NCBI RefSeq assembly: GCF_001625085.1
Contig: NZ_BDAW01000082.1
Location: forward strand, 1 to 43,959
Direction of reading: 5' to 3'
Source of the DNA: Nocardia acidivorans NBRC 108247
GTDB taxonomy: Bacteria; Actinomycetota; Actinomycetes; Mycobacteriales; Mycobacteriaceae
Length of the DNA stretch: 43,959 bases
The notes below the pieces were generated by a model. That model was not told the origin of the DNA. It searched no databases and saw only the letters and a program-made list of their open reading frames with translations. How positions within the stretch are numbered: the stretch's first letter is position 1; every line of letters starts with the position of its first letter. The translations under genes and the position numbers were made by a program. Below are positions 16,574 to 24,080 of this stretch, in pieces.

Positions 16574-17140
16574 TCACGCATTGGCCTTGGCGGCAACCGA
16601 ATCGGTCAGCAGTCGCACGGTGGCGGCCAGCTGGGTGAGCGCCTCGGCATCATCGGCCGGATGCGTCTGCGCGAAGCGCGATCCGATGGCGCCGAAGTTG
16701 AGCGAAGCCTCCTCGATGACGTTCGCACCCGCCACCCCGAGCGCCTTGACCGCATCGTCATGCGACCACTTGGCGGCATTGGAGCTGATGGACGCGCTGA
16801 TCACGGCGACGTCCTTACCCTTGAGCACGCCCGCGGCGTACGGGCGCGAGGCCCAGTCGATGGCGTTCTTCAGCACGGCGGGCAGGGTGCCGTTGTATTC
16901 GGGGGTCACCAGCAGGACGGCATCGGTGGCGGCGACGGCCTCGCGCAGGGCGACCGCGGCGGCGGGCACCGCGTCCGCCACATCGAGATCCTCGTTGTAG
17001 AAGGGGATATCGGCCAGGCCCTCGTAGAGCGTGATCTCGACGCCGGCGGGCGCGGTCCGCGCGGCGGCCTCGGCGAGACGACGGTTGATCGAGGCGGCGC
17101 GGAGGCTGCCGACGAGGGCGAGGATTCGGGTCTGCGACAT
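16574..17140 (-). CDS. NADPH-dependent FMN reductase family protein, copy A
   Basis: A flavodoxin-fold reductase of 188 residues. The phosphate loop is LVGSLRAASINRRL, and the second FMN-binding region is LLVTPEYNGTLPAVLKNAIDWASRP. It resembles M. tuberculosis Rv3054c, which has the same place beside nrdH and a TetR gene. The family reduces FMN, quinones, chromate or azo compounds with NAD(P)H; the substrate is not readable. ATG at 17140 is preferred over the GTG at 17149 because AGGAG lies 8 bases upstream and overlaps that GTG. Its promoter spacer is filled by a palindrome that recurs upstream of copy B, so both copies are probably under the TetR regulator at 17987. Confidence 0.88.
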   Translation of the reverse strand: MSQTRILALVGSLRAASINRRLAEAAARTAPAGVEITLYEGLADIPFYNEDLDVADAVPAAAVALREAVAATDAVLLVTPEYNGTLPAVLKNAIDWASRPYAAGVLKGKDVAVISASISSNAAKWSHDDAVKALGVAGANVIEEASLNFGAIGSRFAQTHPADDAEALTQLAATVRLLTDSVAAKANA

Positions 17141-17187
17141 GGTGTGCACTCCTGCGGACGCTGTTCCGGGGACGGTGGTCTACCCGC

Positions 17188-17215
17188 AGAATAACCGGAC
17201 CATGGTCCGTTTCAA
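17188..17215 (-). promoter_or_regulatory. Promoter of FMN reductase A with a 14-bp operator in the spacer
   Basis: On the minus strand TTGAAA (17210-17215), a 16-bp spacer and TATTCT (17188-17193) form a good promoter. The spacer is almost wholly the perfect palindrome CGGACCATGGTCCG (17196-17209). A bound TetR-type dimer would block RNA polymerase. Confidence 0.7.
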
Positions 17216-17279
17216 TTCCCGATTCCGCCCCACGGGGCTGTGACCTGCGGCACCGACTTCTAATCCGGGAAAGCAAAAA

Positions 17280-17300
17280 GCCCCGGCGGTCTGCCGGGGC
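17280..17300 (-). terminator. Intrinsic terminator of FMN reductase B
   Basis: GCCCCGGC (17280-17287) pairs with GCCGGGGC (17293-17300) around a 5-base loop. On the minus strand the stem is followed by TTTTTGCTTT, a true T tract and the best intrinsic terminator in the window. Confidence 0.85.
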
Positions 17301-17318
17301 CCGCTGCGGAACCGTGGA

Positions 17319-17891
17319 TCAGGCGGAGGCGCCGACCGTTTGACGGCTCTTGTCGATCTGTGCCACCAGCGCGGCGATGAGACCGGCGACCAGACTGCGG
17401 CTGGTCTCATCGGTCAGATTGCCCTGCCCGTCGAAACGGGTGTGGTTCGCCCCGACGTGCACCTCGGGCTTGGTGACCACATTGGAGTCCAGCCAGTGGA
17501 AGACATCGCGCAGATGGTTCTGCGCCCGGACGGTGCCGAACTGCGAGCCCGAGGCGCCCATGATGGCGACCGGCTTATCGGTCAGGAAGGACTGGCCGTA
17601 GGGGCGAGAAGCCCAGTCCAGCAGGTTCTTCAGCGCACCCGGGATGCTGTAGTTGTACTCGGGGCTGGCGATCAGCACGCCGTCGGCGTCGCGAATCCGC
17701 TCGCGCAGGTCGGTGACGGCGGCGGGCACATCGCCCTCCAGATCCTCATCGAAGAAGGGCAGATCCCGAATGCCCTCGTAGATCTCGATCTCGACGCCCT
17801 CGGGCGCGAGTTGCTGTGCGGCACGCAGCAATGCGCTGTTGGTGGACGCGGCCCGCAGTCCACCGGAAATGGCGAGAATCTTGATCGGCAT
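17319..17891 (-). CDS. NADPH-dependent FMN reductase family protein, copy B
   Basis: A 190-residue paralogue of copy A. It has the same LAISGGLRAASTNSALL phosphate loop, LIASPEYNYSIPGALKNLLDWASRP and an extra IMGASGSQFGTVRAQNHLRDVF segment typical of the chromate/quinone reductase branch. The start ATG at 17891 has AGGAG 7 bases upstream. It is transcribed divergently from the TetR gene. The intergenic region carries GGACCACGGTCC (17945-17956), nearly the same operator as in the copy A promoter. Two copies under one operator type suggest a detoxification or redox-stress response; the inducer is unknown. Confidence 0.88.
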   Translation of the reverse strand: MPIKILAISGGLRAASTNSALLRAAQQLAPEGVEIEIYEGIRDLPFFDEDLEGDVPAAVTDLRERIRDADGVLIASPEYNYSIPGALKNLLDWASRPYGQSFLTDKPVAIMGASGSQFGTVRAQNHLRDVFHWLDSNVVTKPEVHVGANHTRFDGQGNLTDETSRSLVAGLIAALVAQIDKSRQTVGASA

Positions 17892-17932
17892 GGCGTGACT
17901 CCTGATGTTCTGGCGCTTGGCGGCGCTTACGG

Positions 17933-17963
17933 TAGCATGTAACCGGACCACGGTCCACTTTCA
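17933..17963. promoter_or_regulatory. Divergent promoter region of FMN reductase B and TetR, with operator
   Basis: The dyad GGACC-AC-GGTCC (17945-17956) lies downstream of plus-strand TAGCAT (17933-17938), over the expected start of the TetR transcript. On the minus strand ATGAAA, a 17-bp spacer and TACATG (17936-17941) enclose the same dyad. The context AACCGGACCAYGGTCCRYTTTCA is shared with the copy A promoter. Confidence 0.6.
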
Positions 17964-17986
17964 TCCCGGCGACAAAGGGGTCCACC

Positions 17987-18691
17987 GTGACAGCGCGCAA
18001 AGCACCCGAAGCGGGCGCGGCAGCACCCATCGGCGTGATCCCCATCGGCGCCCCCGGCATCGGCCCCAACCTGCCGGTCATCGACAGCGAACCCGCCGAG
18101 CGCGCCGATGCCGCCCGCAATCGAAAGCTGTTGCTGGACGCGGCCGCCGAGCTGGTGCGCACCGGCGGCGCGGACGCGCTCACCATGGACGCGGTCGCCA
18201 AACAGGCCGGTGTCGGCAAGGGCACGGTCTTCCGCCGCTTCGGCAATCGCGCCGGACTCATGTACGCACTGCTGGACGAATCGGATCGAAATCTCCAGGC
18301 GGCGTACATGTTCGGGCCGCCACCGCTGGGGCCGGGCGCGCCGCCGCTGGAACGACTGCTGGCGTACGGCCGAGCTCGCCTGTCCTACACCGAGATCGTC
18401 GGCGATGTGCTGCGCGCGGCCAGTGACAACTCCGAGCGCTATGACGGCGCACCGTACAACCTGTCCAAGGCGCACGTCTCGATCCTGTTGCGCGACTCCG
18501 GAATCGACGGCGAGATAGCGCTGCTCGCGGACACCCTGCTGGCGCCCCTGGAGGCGGCGCTGGTGCTGCATCAGATCCGGCGACTCGGCTTCACCCTCGC
18601 GCAGGTCGGCGATAATTGGGAAGCCCTGGTGCGCCGAATCGTTCCCGCCCCCGGCACGCGGAGCCCGGACGGCGACCGCGCAGTACAGTGA
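17987..18691 (+). CDS. TetR-family transcriptional regulator
   Basis: The protein has 234 residues. An alanine/proline-rich N-terminal extension of about 40 residues precedes the TetR DNA-binding domain, RKLLLDAAAELVRTGGADAL with the helix-turn-helix TMDAVAKQAGVGKGTVFRRF. A C-terminal ligand/dimer domain follows. GTG at 17987 has AAAGGGG 6 bases upstream. It is divergent from FMN reductase B, and the GGACC/GGTCC palindrome lies between them and again before copy A. I infer that it represses both reductases and itself. M. tuberculosis has a TetR gene (Rv3055) at the corresponding place. The ligand is unknown. Confidence 0.88.
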   Translation: MTARKAPEAGAAAPIGVIPIGAPGIGPNLPVIDSEPAERADAARNRKLLLDAAAELVRTGGADALTMDAVAKQAGVGKGTVFRRFGNRAGLMYALLDESDRNLQAAYMFGPPPLGPGAPPLERLLAYGRARLSYTEIVGDVLRAASDNSERYDGAPYNLSKAHVSILLRDSGIDGEIALLADTLLAPLEAALVLHQIRRLGFTLAQVGDNWEALVRRIVPAPGTRSPDGDRAVQ

Positions 18692-18695
18692 GCGC

Positions 18696-19535
18696 ATGGG
18701 AGACCTGCGCGAAGCGATCATCGCCGAACTCGGCGTACTGCCGGACATCGAACCGAAAACCGAAGTGCGGCGGCGCATCGACTTCCTCAAGGACTATCTA
18801 CGCTCGACCCCCGCGAAGGGCTTCGTCCTCGGGATCAGCGGCGGCCAGGACTCGACCCTGACCGGACGCCTGTGCCAGCTCGCCGCCGAGGAGTTGCGGG
18901 ACGAGGGTCGCGAGGCCACCTTCGTGGCCGTACGACTGCCGTACGGCAAGCAGGCCGACGAGGCGGACGCGCAGATCGCGCTGCGCTTCATCAAGCCCGA
19001 CCGGTCCGTGACGGTGAACGTCAAACCCAGCGCGGACGCCGCCGCGGAGGAATCCGCCTACGGCATCGACGAATTGCTCGGCGGGGCCACCCGGCTGCGG
19101 GATTTCGTACGCGGCAATATCAAGGCGCGGGAGCGCATGGTGTTGCAGTACGCCATTGCCGGACAGCTCAATCTGCTGGTCGTCGGCACCGATCACGCCG
19201 CCGAGGCGGTGACCGGTTTCTTCACCAAGTACGGCGACGGCGCGGTGGACCTCACCCCGCTGACCGGTCTCACCAAACGCCAGGGCGCGGCCCTGCTGCG
19301 GGAACTCGGCGCACCGTCGAGCACCTGGCAGAAGGTCCCGACCGCCGATCTGGAGGACGACCGCCCCGCCCTGCCGGACGAGGAGGCGCTGGGCCTGCGG
19401 TACTCCGAGATCGACGACTACCTCGAGGGCAAGGACGTCACCCCCGAGGTGGCCGAACGAGTGGAAACCACCTTCCAGAACACGCGTCACAAGCGCACGG
19501 TCCCGGTGACCCCACTCGACACCTGGTGGAAGTAA
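18696..19535 (+). CDS. nadE: NAD synthetase, ammonia-dependent (short) type
   Basis: The 279-residue protein has the PP-loop FVLGISGGQDSTLTGRL, DFVRGNIKARERMVLQYAIA, the GTDHAAEAVTGFFTKYGDGA motif, LTKRQGAALLRELGAP and the C-terminal RHKRTVPVTP. It makes NAD from nicotinate adenine dinucleotide, ATP and ammonia. It lacks the amidase domain of the roughly 680-residue glutamine-dependent enzyme of M. tuberculosis, so this is the E. coli/Bacillus type. The ATG at 18696 lies 6 bases after TACAGT (18684-18689), inside the end of the TetR gene, and has no Shine-Dalgarno sequence, so it is probably leaderless. A strong hairpin follows the stop. Confidence 0.95.
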   Translation: MGDLREAIIAELGVLPDIEPKTEVRRRIDFLKDYLRSTPAKGFVLGISGGQDSTLTGRLCQLAAEELRDEGREATFVAVRLPYGKQADEADAQIALRFIKPDRSVTVNVKPSADAAAEESAYGIDELLGGATRLRDFVRGNIKARERMVLQYAIAGQLNLLVVGTDHAAEAVTGFFTKYGDGAVDLTPLTGLTKRQGAALLRELGAPSSTWQKVPTADLEDDRPALPDEEALGLRYSEIDDYLEGKDVTPEVAERVETTFQNTRHKRTVPVTPLDTWWK

Positions 19536-19550
19536 CACACCCGATCCCAC

Positions 19551-19576
19551 GCCCGCCGCACGCACGTGCGGCGGGC
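19551..19576 (+). terminator. Terminator of nadE
   Basis: An 11-bp perfect stem, GCCCGCCGCAC (19551-19561) with GTGCGGCGGGC (19566-19576), has a 4-base loop and is followed by GCTTTC. It lies 15 bases past the nadE stop. Confidence 0.75.
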
Positions 19577-19661
19577 GCTTTCATGAACGGCGACAACCGA
19601 TTTCGCGGGGGCCGGGATAACTCGTCGGGTACGACCGGAAGAGGTGTCGCGCCCGACGCGG

Positions 19662-19817
19662 CTACGCGTGGAGAAGTCTGGACGGCTCCGAGCTGTGCGC
19701 TGAAGTCGCGGAGAGGCGGGACGAGCAGTGCAGGGATGTCACGGTGCTGCCATTGGCCAGGGCGGCTGCGGCGAGCAGGAAAGCGCCGAGCAGTAGAGCG
19801 GGCAACAGTCGCGTCAT
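19662..19817 (-). CDS. Small secreted peptide, hypothetical
   Basis: A 51-codon frame starts M-T-R-L-L-P-A and runs through a hydrophobic core, LLLGAFLLAAAALA, then N-G-S. This is a textbook Sec signal peptide, leaving a mature serine-rich tail of about 30 residues with one cysteine. GGGAGG lies 7 bases before the ATG at 19817. It stands downstream of moaD on the same strand, separated by 123 bases. I do not recognise it. The Shine-Dalgarno sequence and signal peptide together make a gene plausible, but homologues would be needed to be sure. Confidence 0.5.
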   Translation of the reverse strand: MTRLLPALLLGAFLLAAAALANGSTVTSLHCSSRLSATSAHSSEPSRLLHA

Positions 19818-19940
19818 GGCGACACCTCCCGATCAGAGGGACTGGACAGTCCGAATATCGGGACAGCGAACAAGTCGTTACCGAATATTTCGCTCTTTTT
19901 GCTGGTCGAGTGACCTGTTCGTGATGGACGGGCGCGGAGC

Positions 19941-20183
19941 TCAGCCTCCGGCGAACGGCGGGAGCACGTCGACGCGGGGTGTCAGCACGGTGGTGGCATC
20001 CCGGGTGAGCTCATCGCCGATGAGGTACGCGCAGACCTTGAGCATCGGCTCCAACTTCGGCCCGTAGGTCCGCGCGAGGGTGCTGCGCAGATCGCCGATG
20101 GTCGCACCGGAGGGCAGATCCAGTCGTTCGCTCGGCTTGCCGACCGCATCGGCTATCGCGGCGAAATAGCGAACCTCAACCAC
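19941..20183 (-). CDS. moaD: Molybdopterin synthase small subunit (sulfur carrier)
   Basis: The 80-residue ubiquitin-like protein starts V-V-E-V-R-Y-F-A-A-I-A-D-A-V-G and ends PPFAGG. The terminal Gly-Gly is thiocarboxylated to give the dithiolene sulfur of molybdopterin. GTG at 20183 lies 7 bases after GGAG and overlaps the end of moaA by 8 bases, so translation is coupled. It acts with MoaE, which is encoded 3.5 kb away in the divergent group. Confidence 0.92.
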   Translation of the reverse strand: MVEVRYFAAIADAVGKPSERLDLPSGATIGDLRSTLARTYGPKLEPMLKVCAYLIGDELTRDATTVLTPRVDVLPPFAGG

Positions 20184-21234
20184 CGATTGCTCCCATCGTT
20201 CGTGCGGGCGGGACGAAACCCGCGGCATCGATGCCGTGCCCGGGCGATTTGTTCCACATGGCGCCGCGCCACAGCGTGGCGATCTCGGCATCCGAGGCGT
20301 GCGCGCGCAGGGCCGCGCGAATGTCGTATTCCTGATCGCTGAACAGGCACGAGCGCAGCCGGCCGTCCGCGGTCAGGCGGGTGCGATCGCACTCCGAGCA
20401 GAAGCTGCGGGTCACCGAGGCGATGATGCCGACCGTGGCCGGCCCGCCGTCCACCTGCCAGCGCTCGGCGGGGGCGGAGGGATCGTCACGACCGTATTCG
20501 GTGAGGGTGAAACGCTCGCCCAGCACCTCGAGCAGTTCAGCGGCGGTGATCATATTCGCGCGCGCCCACTCGTGATCGGCGTCCAGCGGCATCTCCTCGA
20601 TGAAGCGGAGTTCGCAGCCCTCGTCGATGCACCAGCGCAGCAGATCGGCCGCGCCCGCCAGCGTCTCGCGCATGAGCACGGCATTGACCTTGATCGGGGT
20701 CAGTCCGGCCCGCCGCGCCGCGCGGATTCCGGCGAAGACCGAGTCCAGGCGGTCGCGCCGGGTGAGCTTGGCGAAACCCTCCCGGTCGACGGTGTCCAGC
20801 GAGACGTTGATGCGGTTCAGCCCGGCTGCCGCGAGCTTGCTCGCGCGATGTTCGAGGCCGACCCCGTTGGTGGTCATGGCCAGCGGAACATCGGGCAGTT
20901 CGGCCCGGCAACCGGCGATGATCGTCTCCAGGTCACGGCGCATGAGCGGTTCACCGCCGGTGAAGCGCACCTCATGCACGCCGAGCTCCCGCACGGCCAG
21001 CGTGACCAGCCGGACTATCTCGGCGGCGGTGAGCAGTTCCTCGGCCGGAATGGCCGGCAGGCCCTCCTCCGGCATGCAGTATGTGCAGCGCAGCGAGCAC
21101 TTTTCGGTAATGGATACCCGCAGGTCACGCGCGGTGCGGCCGAAGCGATCCACCAGGAACGGAGTGTCCGGGCGGCCATCGAGGGAAGGCTGCCCGGTTC
21201 GTACTGCGGGCATCCCCATAGCGACCACGGTCAT
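20176..21234 (-). CDS. moaA: GTP 3',8-cyclase (radical SAM)
   Basis: The 352-residue protein has the radical-SAM cluster C-S-L-R-C-T-Y-C after LRVSITEK, VRFTGGEPLMRRDLE, and the second cluster region CSECDRTRLTADGRLRSCLF. It ends in Gly-Gly (GAIGG), as needed for activity. With MoaC it turns GTP into cyclic pyranopterin monophosphate, the first step of molybdenum cofactor synthesis. The ATG at 21234 is 6 bases after CATAAT (21241-21246, minus) with no Shine-Dalgarno sequence, so the transcript is probably leaderless. It heads moaA-moaD, divergent from moeA. Confidence 0.96.
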   Translation of the reverse strand: MTVVAMGMPAVRTGQPSLDGRPDTPFLVDRFGRTARDLRVSITEKCSLRCTYCMPEEGLPAIPAEELLTAAEIVRLVTLAVRELGVHEVRFTGGEPLMRRDLETIIAGCRAELPDVPLAMTTNGVGLEHRASKLAAAGLNRINVSLDTVDREGFAKLTRRDRLDSVFAGIRAARRAGLTPIKVNAVLMRETLAGAADLLRWCIDEGCELRFIEEMPLDADHEWARANMITAAELLEVLGERFTLTEYGRDDPSAPAERWQVDGGPATVGIIASVTRSFCSECDRTRLTADGRLRSCLFSDQEYDIRAALRAHASDAEIATLWRGAMWNKSPGHGIDAAGFVPPARTMGAIGG

Positions 21235-21285
21235 TCGACCATTATGTCCGGCCGCGCAACCCCCCGGGCGGAATGGCGAGCAGGG

Positions 21286-21313
21286 TTGCCCCGAAGAGGC
21301 TCGCGGATATGCT
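21286..21313 (+). promoter_or_regulatory. Leaderless promoter of moeA
   Basis: TTGCCC (21286-21291), a 16-bp spacer and TATGCT (21308-21313) are followed by 7 bases and ATG at 21321. It stands 40 bp from the opposed moaA -10 at 21241-21246. No Mo-responsive riboswitch could fit in this short divergent region. Confidence 0.55.
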
Positions 21314-21320
21314 CACGGAC

Positions 21321-22526
21321 ATGAGTTCCCGGCACGCACTGGCCCCGGTCCGTTCCGTCGACGACCACCGGCAACGCATCGAGGATCTGCTGCGACCGCT
21401 GGCCGCGCGGGCGACCGAGGCGGTGCCGATGGACCGGGCGCTGGGGCGGCGGCTGAGCGCCGATGTGTACTCCCCCCTGGATCTGCCGGTGTTCCGGAAC
21501 TCCTCCATGGACGGGTACGCGGTGCGGGCGGAGTCGGTGGCGATCGTGCCGGTGACCCTGCCGTTGAGCGGAGTGGTGGCGGCCGGAAACACCGGGGCCG
21601 CAACCCTGCCCGCGGGCGGCGCGATGAAAGTCATGACGGGAGCCCCGATTCCGGCGGGCGCGGACTGCGTGGTGCCGGTCGAGCACACGCAGTCCGACGG
21701 CGCCACCGTGACCATCGAAAGAAGCCGGGCCGCAGGCGATTTCGTCCGCGAGGCCGGAACCGATGTGCGCACCGGACAGTTGCTGGCGGCGGCGGGGACG
21801 CTGCTCAAGCCCCGGCATATCGCCGCGCTGGCGGCGGTCGGACTGCCCGAACTGCCGGTGTACCGGCGAGTGCGGGCCGCGGTCATCACCACCGGGGACG
21901 AGCTGGTTCAGGCCGGATTGCGGCTGCTGCCGGGGCAGATCTACAACTCCAACGGGCTGGCGCTGGCGGCCGCACTCACCGAGAACGGGGCCGAGGTGGT
22001 CTCGCTCGCGCACTCGACCGATGATCACCGCGAATTCCGCCGCCGCTTGCACGAGGCCGTCACCGCCGCCGATGTGGTCTTCACCTCCGGTGGGGTGTCG
22101 ATGGGCGATTTCGAGGTGGTGAAGGAGGTGCTCTCCGGCCTCGGCGGCGAATTCGGCCATGTCGCAATGCAACCCGGCGGCCCGCAGGGCATCACGGTGG
22201 TCGAGGGAACGCCCGTGCTGAACTTCCCGGGCAACCCGGTCAGCACCATGGTGTCTTTCGATATGCTCGCCCGGCCGATACTGCGTGAACTCTCGGGTCT
22301 GCCCGCCATCACGAGTACGGAACTGCCGCTGCTGGCGGCGCTGCACTCCCCCGCCGGTAAGCGCCAGTTGCTGCGCGGCAAGCTCACCCCCGAGGGCGTC
22401 GAACCGCTGGCGGGGCAGGGGTCGCATCTGATCGCGACCATGGCACAGGCCGATGTGCTCATCGACATCCCCGCCGCGGACACCGAGGTGCCCGCCGGCA
22501 CCGTGGTCCGCACCTGGTCCCTGTAG
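21321..22526 (+). CDS. moeA: Molybdopterin molybdenumtransferase
   Basis: A 401-residue MoeA/gephyrin-E protein. Motifs in order are NSSMDGYAVRAE, GGAMKVMTGAPIPAGADCVV, the MoCF-binding part TTGDELVQAG with 'SNGLALAAAL', FTSGGVSMGDFEVVKEVL, and FPGNPVSTMVSF, ending with the C-terminal beta domain. It inserts molybdate into adenylylated molybdopterin. ATG at 21321 is preferred over the upstream in-frame start at 21273, because TTGCCC/TATGCT place the transcript start at this ATG. It leads the plus-strand moeA, moaC-mogA, moaE group. Confidence 0.95.
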   Translation: MSSRHALAPVRSVDDHRQRIEDLLRPLAARATEAVPMDRALGRRLSADVYSPLDLPVFRNSSMDGYAVRAESVAIVPVTLPLSGVVAAGNTGAATLPAGGAMKVMTGAPIPAGADCVVPVEHTQSDGATVTIERSRAAGDFVREAGTDVRTGQLLAAAGTLLKPRHIAALAAVGLPELPVYRRVRAAVITTGDELVQAGLRLLPGQIYNSNGLALAAALTENGAEVVSLAHSTDDHREFRRRLHEAVTAADVVFTSGGVSMGDFEVVKEVLSGLGGEFGHVAMQPGGPQGITVVEGTPVLNFPGNPVSTMVSFDMLARPILRELSGLPAITSTELPLLAALHSPAGKRQLLRGKLTPEGVEPLAGQGSHLIATMAQADVLIDIPAADTEVPAGTVVRTWSL

Positions 22527-22613
22527 ATCCACCCGAACGAACCCGCTTCGGCGCGGCGCGAACTGTGCTGCCCGCCGGTGTCACCGGGCAGGCGGCTGTG
22601 CGAGGCTTGGGGT

Positions 22614-23648
22614 ATGAGTGAGTTGTCCCATGTCGACCGGGAGGGCCGGGCGCGCATGGTCGATATCAGTGCCAAGGCCGAAACGGCGCGGGTCGCGGTC
22701 GCCGCGGGCGAACTGCACACCACCGCCGAGGTGATCCGCCTCGTCCGCGCCGACGATATGCCCAAGGCCGATGTGCTGACCACGGCCCGGCTGGCCGGTA
22801 TCAACGGCGCTAAGAAGACCTCCGAACTCATTCCGCTGTGCCATCAGCTGGCGCTGTCCTCGGTGCATGTGAGCTTCGGATTCACCGACACCACCATCAC
22901 CATCGAGGCCGTGGCCAAGACCAAGGGGCCGACCGGGGTCGAGATGGAGGCGCTCACCGCGGTGGCCGTCGCCGGACTCACCCTGCACGACATGATCAAG
23001 GCCGTCGATCCGGGAGCCTCGTTGCACGCGGTGCGGCTGCTCACCAAAGACGGTGGCAAGCACGGGCATTGGGTCCGGGAGCACGAGGTCGACGCGGATC
23101 GCGAAGCGCAGCAGCGGGATCCGGCGGAGCGGGACGCCGGGACGCCCGAACCCACCCCGGCGTCGTTCGGTGCGGGCCGCACCGCCGTGGTGCTGGTCGC
23201 CTCCACCGGCGCCGCCGCGGGAACCCGAGTGGACACCACCGGCCCGGTGCTCGCGAAATGGCTTGGCGAACGGGGTTTCTCGGTGCGCGGACCACTGGTG
23301 TACGCCGACGCCGATATCGCCGGCGGTCTGGCCGAGGCGCTGGCGGCCGAACCCGCGCTGGTGATCAGCACCGGCGGTACCGGGGCCTCCCCCACCGATG
23401 CCACCCCCGAGGCGACCCTAACCCTCCTGGACCGGGAACTGCCCGGCGTGGCCGAATCCATTCGCCAGCGCGGTACCGCCAAATTCCCGCTCGCGGCCCT
23501 GAGCCGGGGCGTGGCCGGACTCGCCGGGCGCACGGTGATCGTCAATCTGCCCGGCTCCCCCGGCGGTGTGAAGGACGGCATCGCGGTCCTGGACGAACTT
23601 CTCGAACATCTGCTGGCCCAGGTGGCCGGAGGAGGCAGCCATGAGTGA
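22614..23648 (+). CDS. MoaC-MogA fusion: cyclic pyranopterin monophosphate synthase and molybdopterin adenylyltransferase
   Basis: One frame of 344 residues holds two enzymes. MoaC covers about 1-155: MVDISAKAETARVAVA, KKTSELIPLCHQLALS and KGPTGVEMEALTAVAVAGLT with the catalytic lysine/aspartate region. An acidic/proline linker of about 25 residues follows. The MogA/MoaB domain covers about 180-344: VLVASTGAAAGTRVDTTGP, VISTGGTGASPTDATPEAT and FPLAALSRGVAGLAGRTVIV. The first forms cyclic pyranopterin monophosphate and the second adenylylates molybdopterin for MoeA. Such fusions occur in Nocardia/Rhodococcus relatives. The ATG at 22614 has only a poor Shine-Dalgarno sequence. The stop overlaps moaE by 8 bases. 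Confidence 0.93.
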   Translation: MSELSHVDREGRARMVDISAKAETARVAVAAGELHTTAEVIRLVRADDMPKADVLTTARLAGINGAKKTSELIPLCHQLALSSVHVSFGFTDTTITIEAVAKTKGPTGVEMEALTAVAVAGLTLHDMIKAVDPGASLHAVRLLTKDGGKHGHWVREHEVDADREAQQRDPAERDAGTPEPTPASFGAGRTAVVLVASTGAAAGTRVDTTGPVLAKWLGERGFSVRGPLVYADADIAGGLAEALAAEPALVISTGGTGASPTDATPEATLTLLDRELPGVAESIRQRGTAKFPLAALSRGVAGLAGRTVIVNLPGSPGGVKDGIAVLDELLEHLLAQVAGGGSHE

Positions 23649-24069
23649 GGCCGTGGACCTGCTCGCCTACATCAGCGACCAGCCGCTGGACCCCACCGAG
23701 GTGGAGAAGGCGGTCAGCGGGCCCGAGCACGGCGCGGTCGTCGTGTTCACCGGCGTCGTCCGCAATCATGACGGCGGACAACCGGTCTCGGCGCTGGAGT
23801 ACTCCGCCCACCCCGACGCCGGACGATTCCTGCGCCAGATCTGCACCGAGATCACCGAATCCACCGGGCTCCCGGTGGCGGCCGTGCACCGCATCGGCCC
23901 GCTGGCCATCGGCGATCTGGCCATCGCGGTCGCGGTGGCCGCACCGCACCGCGCCGAAGCCTTCGGCACCTGCGCCACCCTGGTGGACCGCATCAAACAC
24001 GAAGTCCCGATCTGGAAGCGGCAGCTCTTCACCGACGGCCTCTCCGAATGGGTGAACGCCTGCGGCTGA
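23641..24069 (+). CDS. moaE: Molybdopterin synthase large subunit
   Basis: The 142-residue protein has EHGAVVVFTGVVRNHDGG, LEYSAHPDAGRFLRQI, VAAVHRIGPLAIGDLAI and the active-site lysines in VDRIKHEVPIWKRQ. It transfers sulfur from MoaD to cyclic pyranopterin monophosphate. It overlaps the upstream fusion gene by 8 bases and so is translationally coupled. The gene ends convergently 11 bases before the stop of the CobW-like gene. Confidence 0.95.
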   Translation: MSEAVDLLAYISDQPLDPTEVEKAVSGPEHGAVVVFTGVVRNHDGGQPVSALEYSAHPDAGRFLRQICTEITESTGLPVAAVHRIGPLAIGDLAIAVAVAAPHRAEAFGTCATLVDRIKHEVPIWKRQLFTDGLSEWVNACG

Positions 24070-24080
24070 ACCGCGGTGCC

